Source: Siphonodentalium dalli (lineage: Eukaryota > Mollusca > Scaphopoda > Gadilida > Siphonodentaliidae). From it: a stretch of DNA of 64,000 nucleotides. The stretch lies in assembly GCA_032622095.1 (NCBI GenBank), contig CP136066.1, forward strand, positions 183,060,716 through 183,124,715. The letters run 5' to 3'. The notes below the pieces were generated by a model that was not told where the DNA came from, made no database searches, and saw only the letters and a list, made by a program, of their open reading frames with translations. The translations under genes and the position numbers were made by a program. Below, piece after piece: positions 56,156-64,000 of this stretch. The number at the start of each line of letters is the position of its first letter. Within the stretch, counting starts at the first letter, position 1.

Positions 56156-56845
56156 ATGTCTTTGAAGAAGCCGCAAGGACATTCTAAAAATCATAATCAT
56201 CATCATAATACATCATATCAGAGTGCGAGATACCAAACTAAAGCCTTACTCAAGACACCTTCAAAATATATGACCATAAATAGATTTGCACCTAATTACC
56301 AAAAGCAAAATAGTTTTGCAAGTAAACCAGTCACTGGAGTAGCACGTGTTACTACAAAAGAACAGAGACCTCGTTCAGACCAAGCCAATAAATCGAAACC
56401 TAATACATCTTATCATGCTGATACGAGCATTAACAAACACGTGCAGCCCCCAATTATAAATAGAAATCCCGCTGGTCACGTTAGAACATATATGAATAAA
56501 CGATTACATAAGATCGTTCCCAAACAAAAGGACATTAATAGTGAAGTAAACACTAAAAATCGAAACCAACGACAAGCTAATCGATTTGCAATGGTTTATC
56601 AAAATAATAATGAGCCAAGTAAAAACTGTCAAAGTATAAATAACCAGTCTGAACAGATGCAATTACATACATTACCTAAACTCAAGTACCATGCAGAGAT
56701 CGCACAGGGACTGCAACAGCAAAAGCCTTTTTCAACAATTACTAAAATTGGTAACCAACGCATAAGGGCATTACTTGACTCTGGTGCAAGTACAAGTTGC
56801 TTAAAATATGACGTATATCGCTCCCTTCCAAATAAGCCACCGTAA
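56156..56845 (+). pseudogene. Gypsy protease region
   Basis: Starts three bases after gag ends, in a different frame. A long Asn/Gln/Lys-rich, probably disordered stretch (residues 1-200) precedes RIRALLDSGASTSCL, the retropepsin active site. The frame stops soon afterwards and the second protease half, with its ILG-type motif, cannot be found before RT, so it is probably deleted or scrambled in 56845-56930. Confidence 0.82.
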
Positions 56846-56930
56846 TTAAAAGAGAAGATAATTTTGACCTCGGCAACAAGTAAGTCAGGCCGATATCGGC
56901 ATATTTAAGGATGAACCGAATGTATCCATT

Positions 56931-57955
56931 ATGGACGGGATAGTTTCCGAATCAAAACGAGATATACCGATCATGATCATGAATAATTCCGACTCATATA
57001 TGTCTATATGTAAAGGTAATATAGTTGCAAAAACACATGGCCTAAGTTCAGACCAGATCTGTCAAACAAATGCTAAGGTACCCACTACAAATAAAATGAA
57101 TGAGTCTCAAGAAGTATGTAGTATAGAAAATCAAACAAAAAACCTATCTAAGACTGGCCAGAAACCTTTCAAATTGGACGATATATGTGCCCCCGACCAA
57201 CACAAAATTGAACTACTTGAATTGGTCTCACAATATCAGGATGTGTTTACAAACGATCCAAATAAGGTAGGATATTGCGATAAAATAGTCATGCGTGTTG
57301 ACACCAAACCAGATGCAGAACCTATCTTTTGCCGCGCGTACCCTACTCCCTTACATAGATGCCAACACATGGAGAAAGCACTTCAAAAATGTTTGGATGC
57401 TGGTATTATAAAGAAAACTACAAACGCGAGGTGGACATTTCCGACGATATTGATTAAGAAATCAATCGATTCTAATGGTAATCAAAATTATAGACATCGT
57501 GTAGACCTGAGAAGGCTGAAAAAAATTACCGACCCATTACGATGGTACCTCCCCTCTTTTACCGAAGTTTCCAGCCGCCTCCAAAAATCCAAAGTTTTTT
57601 CTACAATCGACATTAGCCAAGCTTACCATGTTATCGGTGTTCTCAAAGAACATCAAGAAAAGTTAACTATGAACTCAGATTTCGGATTGTTTTCTTTCAC
57701 AAGGGCCCCATTTGGCTAATGCAACTCGAGCGCAACGTTTTTGACATTAATCCATAAAGCATTGGAAGGGTTAAGTTTTGTTGATAGCTTCGTCGACGAT
57801 TTAATTTGTCACAGCGAAACGGAGGTCCTCCAGCACCTCAAAATAGTATTCGAACGACTCAGAGAGTATGGATTAGTAGCACGATTAACAAAGTGACAAT
57901 TTTATATGAAAGAAGTAAAAATTTTAGGGCATATCGTATCACAAAATGGAACCGC
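56931..57955 (+). pseudogene. Gypsy reverse transcriptase
   Basis: Contains LELVSQYQDVF, ALQKCLDAGIIKKT, RHRVDLRRLKK, KVFSTIDISQAYH (motif A), FGLFSFTRAPFG (motif B) and, beyond a TAA at 57717, SFVDDLICHSE (motif C, both Asp present). A TGA follows at 57894. ILGHIVSQNG is the usual connection to RNase H. Apart from the stops the frame is intact to the frame change near 57960. Confidence 0.9.
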
Positions 57956-58951
57956 CCAAATCCCGCCAAAGTTAAAGCCATACAAGATGTGCCGGCCCCA
58001 ACATCAGTTAAAGAAGTCCGTAGAGTATTAGGGATTTTAAATTTTTATCGGAACTATTGTAAAAATTTCTCTGACACTGCTGCATCATTAATTAAATTAA
58101 CTGCTTGTTGCGCAAAATTTGCATGGTCCGAAGAATGTCAAAATGCTTTTGATACACTAAAACAAAATTTGCTTAAAGTACCTACTCTGGCCTACCCCGA
58201 TAGGAACAGGAAAATGGTCTTATATTGCGATGCATCAATGCATTCAGTGGGGGGATCATTAGTCCAGCCATACCCAGAAAACAAACTAGAAACTGATAAC
58301 AAAACCCCGGAATTTCCGATTTGCTTTGTCAGCAAAAAGTTGAATCACTCTCAACGAAATTACAGTACTACAGAGCGCGAAGCACTCGCCATATATGTAT
58401 GTCTAAAGAAACTCAATTTCTATCTAGAGGGATCGGACGTAGAAATACGAACAGATCATTTACCCCTAGTTTCTATGTTTCAAAATACTCAGATGGTTAA
58501 TAAACGTATTCAAAAATGGTTTATTGAAATTTCCGCATACAATCCAAAAATTACTTATATACAAGGGTCTGAGAATATCGCCGCTGACTTTTGTTCTCGA
58601 GTGGACCCGACAAACCAACAGAGTATGTCAGAATGTTCAATGGAAAGCGAAGAGAAAACGCCATATGACATAACGATCAACGACGGATCACTAAACATAT
58701 TAGATTCACAGAAAATAAAAAATTATGTCAAGACAATAGGTAAACAAAAATCGCATACGTTGCCCGACACTATACTAATTTCCGAAAATGAACAACTAAA
58801 TGTACCCACCAATATCGAAGAAATGCAGAAAGAGGACCATATTATTTCAGACATAATTCGCAAATTAAAATCCGATAAACCACCCGAAAAGATAACAAAG
58901 CAATATATATTGAAAGACGGAATTCTATACTATATGTCTGTCTTTAATTAG
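57956..58951 (+). pseudogene. Gypsy RNase H and connection domain
   Basis: PAPTSVKEVRRVLGILNFYR opens the connection; MVLYCDASMHSVGGSLV, TTEREALAIYVCLKKLNFYL and IRTDHLPL are RNase H motifs with their catalytic Asp, Glu and Asp. SENIAADFCSR closes the domain. The frame ends at a TAG (58949-58951) with integrase continuing in the same frame. Confidence 0.9.
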
Positions 58952-59989
58952 CAAGCAATGGAACGCATTTATGTCCCAGAAAAGCTGACTAAGCAGATAA
59001 TTTCTGAATATCATATCATAAGTCATTATGGCTCCCAACGAATGTACCATACCATACGTTTGCGATATTATTGGCCACGAATGTTCCCAATGATAGTCAG
59101 TTTCGCTAACAATTGCCACATTTGTAAACAAAGAAATCAAAACACTGCCTGTATTCCGAATCAAATGACGGATATACCGAGCCGACCAGGGGAAATGATC
59201 GTGAGAGATTTAATGGGAAAATTTAACCCACCCACAGCCAGCGGAAATTCATACATTCTTACGGTCATAGATTGATTCAGTTTACACAAAATGGCCTATG
59301 CGCTCCCCACATAGCACGCGGAAGTGTTCGCTGAAAGACTTATGACTCAGTATTTCACCATATTTGGTTATCCGGCTTGTCTGGTGTCAGATAACGGAAG
59401 TGACGTATGCAGTGAAGTCTTCAAAATAATATCTAACTACTATGTGATTCAGCACCGCAAGACTTCGTTTTATGCACCATTCAGTAATGGGTCAAGTGAA
59501 AGATCTCATCGCGACTACAACGGGATATTAGCCAAATTAACTGAAGGAAATCCAACATCATGGGACCTATTTCTCAATTTTGCATCAGAAGCCATGAATT
59601 TTCATGTCTCAGCAACGACTCAATTTTCTCCATACTTTTTAACTTTCTGCAGACACCCCCAAATCAATATTGACAAGATACTGACACCACGACAAAAATA
59701 CACGGGTGAATGCCTCATCCAACAGTTACTAGAGAAGCAGCACTTCGCATTTCAATTAGTTAAACAAAATATGAAACAAGCCAAGACGAAACGAAACGAA
59801 AACAGTAAAGGCAAAATACCGGAATTTCCCATAGGTTCCCAGGTCTATGTTAAGAATCACAAACAAACCCATAAACTAGGTATGAAATATGACCCATTTT
59901 GGGTGATAATTAAACAAACAGGACCAGTTTCATATGTAATTCGTAATCAAATCACAGGCAGTTTATCTAAAAGTCATGCCAAACATTAA
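58952..59989 (+). pseudogene. Gypsy integrase
   Basis: Zinc-binding HHCC module (EYHIISHYGS ... CHICKQRN), then the catalytic core: RDLMGKF (first Asp), ACLVSDNGSDV (second Asp) and FSNGSSERSHRD (Glu). PIGSQVYVKN begins the C-terminal domain. Stops TGA at 59273 and TAG at 59312 interrupt the core; the last block ends at 59989 in a frame change. The catalytic D, D and E residues are all retained. Confidence 0.9.
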
Positions 59990-59991
59990 AA

Positions 59992-60527
59992 TTGGCGACA
60001 ATTAACTGGCATACACCACAATTACAGGAGAACCAGAAAGTTAGAAAAAGCAGATTCGTATTCCCACACAATTCATCAACACTAAGCTCAGATGCTGATA
60101 TTTCGAGTAATAGTAACAATTCGGACACCGAAAATGAGAACCATGAGACAGCCCCTTTAACACAGTTAATACGACAAAACCGCGTCATCCGGGACGGATC
60201 GGATTCAAATGAACCAGTTCCCCTACCAGAGATGGCACATAAATGAATAGCATCAAAATGCGACCATGAAAACATTCATTTTCGTCAACTGAATCATACA
60301 ACCCTTATGATATGCTAACTCAAAACGATGAAGCGTACAATGAAAGTTCATCAACCGAGCCATACAATCCGTATGACATGCCAACCCAACAGTTATCACA
60401 ACAAAACAAACGTAAGAAACAGTCCAGTTGCGATACATATAACATGTCAACCGAAATTTATGATCCTTTCGATATAACCACTCAAACTGACAGAAATAGC
60501 ACAGACGAACAGAGCATGTCGATATAG
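59992..60527 (+). pseudogene. Hydrophilic tail of the Gypsy polyprotein
   Basis: Continues pol in the next frame (WHTPQLQENQK, then a serine/aspartate-rich stretch). After another frame break near 60250, degenerate peptide repeats appear: STESYNPYDMLTQ, STEPYNPYDMPTQ and STEIYDPFDITTQ. No chromodomain is visible. Role unknown; an acidic repeat tail could be a protein-docking element (inference). Confidence 0.65.
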
Positions 60528-62682
60528 GAAAATCAAATATTTAAACAACCTATCATAATTACATAACATACATAATCATAAAAGCAACTAACCTCAAACT
60601 CACTGGAACACTATATCCAAGAGCACGAAACGAAATCAGTTAACATATTTATAAACTTTAACTGAAGAAAACTCAACAACTTTATTCCAGAGCACAAACT
60701 GACAAAGTAAAAATTAACCATTTCTAACAAAGACAACGATATCCAATACCGCGGGAAATGCAACGAATATTATTGGACAATTTCAACCTATCATAAATAA
60801 ATAGCACCCTGTCGTAAAAAGACATAATACACAGCAAGAATTGTCATCGCGCAAACCAGGACTGCCAGACCAGTGTAAGTAACACGATATGGCAATCACA
60901 CACGTAGGTGACAAGCACATATTTATTTTCACCAACCCGCCCAGATGCACAAAATCGAGGCTTAATTAATCAAAGAAACCGCTCTGAACTGTAACCTATA
61001 TATCACGCACATGGCCCCTCACAGCAAGGCACGATTGCATCTCCAGAAAGTTATCACCTGGCGATGAACACGCTTTATTCTCGCCTCAATCAACAATTCG
61101 GGAGACGCGAATAACTTCGGCCTCTTCAAATTGCAGGCGAATCGCACACATTAATTTAAATGCTAAATCGAATAAAGAAACATAAAGCATTTCCAGTCAT
61201 ACAAGTTTAGACGCCAGGTTCATAATTTGTCAGACCGTTTGCATCATTATCACTCAGCGAGTAGCATGTGTCACGAAGGACACACATACTAATTAAATTA
61301 TTCACGCCCCATCTTCGGAATTATTATCAGATACACCGAATAGGCAATTACGTCATAATGAACCGTGTTAATTATCCCAACGATAAACTCATAATTTTAT
61401 ATGATACACTTAATCCTATGTAGTTACCATCCCCGTGTTCAATCCAATGCAAAAGCGACGATTTATGGCCAAAATCATCGCCAGTCTGGCCGGGTAAAAT
61501 GTGGATCATTATATGGATCCCGTACAGAAGTGCAATCAAAGTCTGATCAACCTTGATTCCACGTAGATCAAATGAATTAGTATAGAGGCCAACAAACGCA
61601 TCTGAACATATACCCGTAACTACTCTTCATATAAACATATAATTATTCAGTATATTTTCCGATATAGCTTACCAGTTCAAGTTATTCAAATAACAACAAT
61701 TATATACCGCTTGTAAAATATCTTAATCTCGAATGTCAAAATCGTCCCCCGCTACACCGACAAATTCAATTGTTACATGGCGGGATATGACAACAAGATA
61801 GGCCGAAATGATGGCCTATACATTAAGGGACAAGCGGATATATATCAGTATATAACTTTAATTGTGATGTAGCAATGCCAAGCATCAATGATGACCGGAT
61901 CAATCGATATTTTAACCCTACGCCCGCGCTGTATAGCTTCAAACCCAAGTACCCAGTTGATATCGTAATCCAGTATAAATCAAACGACACATTATGTGAA
62001 AACAGATTTATTTCTATCTCAACCACAAATCAATATCAAGTGAATCGCAAAATGGCAGTCCATTTTTGAAGCAATCGCACAACTCCCAATATTTTCATAC
62101 ACAAAGCACGACTACCAACAGAGCTTACATCCCTCCCTCAATTTTTAAAACAATTGAGTCCCACCGAATCATTTCAATGATGTAACAGTTCTCCCGATTT
62201 TTTTTATTATCATGATAATTTTAATCATTATTATCCAACTCCATTTCCAATTCATTACAGTCGAATGCCTCCAAAAATACAAGCTTTGCAAACGCACATC
62301 TGATCGCAATAATGAAACAGTTTGTCCACAAGCCAGACACCTACAAAATGTGCCACGTCACGACGTCACAAGAGAACGGTCGCGATCAAGGAAAAGACCT
62401 TACCAAGACGATGTATCTCCAGCAGCAAACCCGATGATACGACTAAAGTCACATTACCCAAACCTCGTGACACAGGAGCCAGAAGTGGACATTAGCGCTC
62501 GCCAAATCAATCGAGCCCATCCATGAACTTTTGAACGAAGTATCCTTCATCCACTTATTGTTGAACATAATTATGATTGCATTACATGTATTCCAATGTC
62601 ATTTATATTGATACCTTTTATATTATCACACTCATGTTACCTCATCATGCCAACTCTCTTCATAATGCAAATGGCTTCAACA

Positions 62683-62730
<48 letters not shown>

Positions 62731-62869
62731 ACACAATTTTTGCTGATGACCACACGTTGTAACTTATATGCAGAAGCAACCCTTGAATCAACTCAACTCA
62801 TTGTCCTAGCATATTCAACCCCTAGATTTTAACACCAGTAGTCAAAATCTGAAAATAAGGGGGACCCTA
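60528..62869. other. Region between pol and the 3' LTR, no clear gene
   Basis: 2.3 kb without a long frame. Small plus-strand frames lie at 61875-62069 and 62212-62526; the latter has a hydrophobic start (MIILIIIIQLHFQF) and a basic RERSRSRKRP stretch, but no envelope-like domain that I recognise. An (AT)n run lies at 62687-62722. The polypurine tract ends the region. Confidence 0.5.
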
Positions 62870-63373
62870 TGTAGAGTAATACACCCCTATCCCTTATCTT
62901 ATTCAAGGGACGTGATGGCACTTACTAAATATATATATCTTAACTTAGGGAGGGGAAGACAGGAATATAATCTGAACTCTAGCTGCCCCAAAACATTCCA
63001 CATGGTCTGACCTGCTGGCGCGACCTTACTGGTAGTAGGGAGTTATGCAAGGCTAGCCACAAAGGAAAGAAAGTCTTATGTAACAACTTCAGTTCACCCA
63101 TCGGTCAGGACAGACAAAGGAAGATACTATGACCGTTATAAGTCATTAGCGTATATATAAACCAAACATTAATCTACTCTTTAATTAGTTCTGGCTCTTC
63201 AGACATATCTGGCAGATGCCAACATATATAGGCTCGCTAATTAATAAGCGACGCCTTCCTTTCATGGCATCCCAGATGATTCACCATTATGTATTGTTAC
63301 CTACACTTGCTGCTTACCACATGATGTTAGAGATGAATAAAATTTATACAGAGAACAGTCTTATTCCTTCACA
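62870..63373 (+). repeat. 3' LTR of the Gypsy element
   Basis: Begins TGTAGAGTAATAC after the polypurine tract and ends CTTCACA, about 504 bp with TG...CA ends. The last 154 bases match the 5' remnant. 'gatgaataaaatttat' near 63333 holds the AATAAA signal. The 5' boundary rests on the polypurine tract because the 5' LTR lacks this part. Confidence 0.8.
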
Positions 63374-64000
63374 TAACTCGATCTACATAACCGATATAAG
63401 TATGTGAGGTTTAATGATAACTCCATCCACATAACTAATAAATATGATTAAAATAAAACAAGTCAACTGGCTAAAAATGAAATTCCCGGCAATTTGAATA
63501 TATACACGATTTTTTGTGCCCCCCCCCCCCCTCCCCCAAATGTGCTGTCTCCTTGTATGTATGTCTATCCGTCTAAATTGCTAGAAATGAAATTCCCTGC
63601 AATTGGTATATATAGACGATTTTTTGTGACCCCAACTGTCCTACAGGTATGTATGTCTGACACACTTTATGCAACTTTAAGCATATTTTGGGAAAATCCA
63701 TGATGGCATCCAATATGGTCGTGTGTGGGAAAGAACGGGAGCGACGATTATTTTAGGCCACAAATGTCCTGTCTGTCTGGTATTTATGTATGTCTATTTC
63801 TGACATACTTCATGCTATTTTACGCACATTTTGGGCACATATTTGGCAATTTGGTGGGAGGGACGGAACGGGGCGACACATTCGACGCCGACTGTATTTT
63901 ACCTCTGGCTGTCGCAGGGTGTAGCTGGTCTTTGGAACTTTGAAGCTCAAAGATTGCGTGGGGGCCTCTGCACGATACATACTTGTAATACATACATGTA
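63374..64000. repeat. Diverged tandem repeat, about 112-bp unit
   Basis: 'aaatgaaattccc.gcaattt...acgattttttgtg' occurs at 63476 and 63587, with a more distant third unit from about 63730 sharing 'tgtctgtctg.tatttatgtatgtct'. A C-run lies at 63518. Non-coding. Confidence 0.6.

Larger units (their letters stand above)
54122..63373 (+). mobile_element. Gypsy-type LTR retrotransposon with truncated 5' LTR
   Basis: Order: LTR remnant, leader with tandem repeats, gag with a CCHC knuckle, protease, RT, RNase H, integrase, a hydrophilic tail, a 2.3-kb region of unknown role, polypurine tract (GAAAATAAGGGGGA, 62851-62864) and 3' LTR. RT-RNaseH-integrase order defines Ty3/Gypsy. Coding is broken by in-frame stops at 55692, 57717, 57894, 58949, 59273 and 59312 and by frame changes near 56845-56931, 57960 and 59989. 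The surviving 154 bases of the 5' LTR differ from the 3' LTR at only three positions, so insertion was fairly recent. Confidence 0.92.

Noticed and set aside
62212-62526. Envelope gene of the Gypsy element
   Set aside because: Only about 100 codons with a hydrophobic start; no second membrane segment, cleavage site or cysteine pattern of an envelope protein.
1-64000. tRNA, rRNA and SINE promoter boxes
   Set aside because: I looked for GGTTCGAATCC-like B boxes and rRNA-like GC-rich blocks and found none convincing by eye; a covariance-model scan would be needed to exclude diverged copies.

Overview
This is an AT-rich eukaryotic window, most likely from a lophotrochozoan invertebrate, with a mollusc the best guess. 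The basis is spliced genes with GT-AG introns, frequent acatgta-type simple sequence, a DUF4806-family gene and a dense mix of hAT, CACTA-like, non-LTR and Gypsy elements. There are no prokaryotic operons, CRISPR arrays or recognisable rRNA/tRNA genes. The species call is inference.

One host gene can be modelled with confidence. It is on the minus strand from about 20.7 kb down to 5.3 kb: a non-coding 5' exon and eight coding exons whose splice phases all agree, giving a 375-residue protein. It has an N-terminal VVEFL...W-type module, an acidic and proline-rich linker, a short coiled coil and a C-terminal DUF4806 domain. The first coding exon carries only ten coding bases and the next intron is 7.3 kb. 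Its introns hold two hAT-like elements with perfect 8-bp target-site duplications, a TA-flanked inverted-repeat element and several tandem repeats. A second, weaker host candidate is a minus-strand exon at 32.4-32.7 kb with a signal peptide and a PAN/apple-like cysteine pattern.

The rest is mainly transposable elements, many with ends that can be fixed to the base. TTAA-flanked foldback MITEs lie at 0.6-1.0 and 3.75-4.16 kb. hAT-like elements lie at 2.3-3.3, 10.6-11.7, 14.3-15.2, 21.3-21.7 and 34.6-35.3 kb. A long-inverted-repeat element occupies 24.8-26.4 kb. A 5.4-kb CACTA-like element occupies 26.45-31.85 kb and carries a 219-bp tandem array and a field of TTTGCGATTTATCGCAAA-type palindromes. 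From 34.4 to 39.4 kb a decayed plus-strand LINE is split by a hAT MITE and by a 2.2-kb element with 5-bp target duplications and CACTG termini. A minus-strand LINE (40.7-44.3 kb) has EN and RT domains, three frame breaks and an altered RT active-site motif.

The right third begins with LINE C-terminal fragments (47.8-48.6 kb), a 34/41-bp minisatellite (49.6-50.2 kb) and a truncated LINE (51.4-52.6 kb). The LINE abuts a hAT fragment encoding a spliced BED zinc finger (52.6-54.1 kb), which in turn abuts the truncated 5' LTR of a Gypsy-type retrotransposon (54.1-63.4 kb). The Gypsy element keeps gag, protease, RT, RNase H and integrase signatures in order, broken by several stops and frameshifts, and has a 2.3-kb region of unknown content before its 3' LTR.
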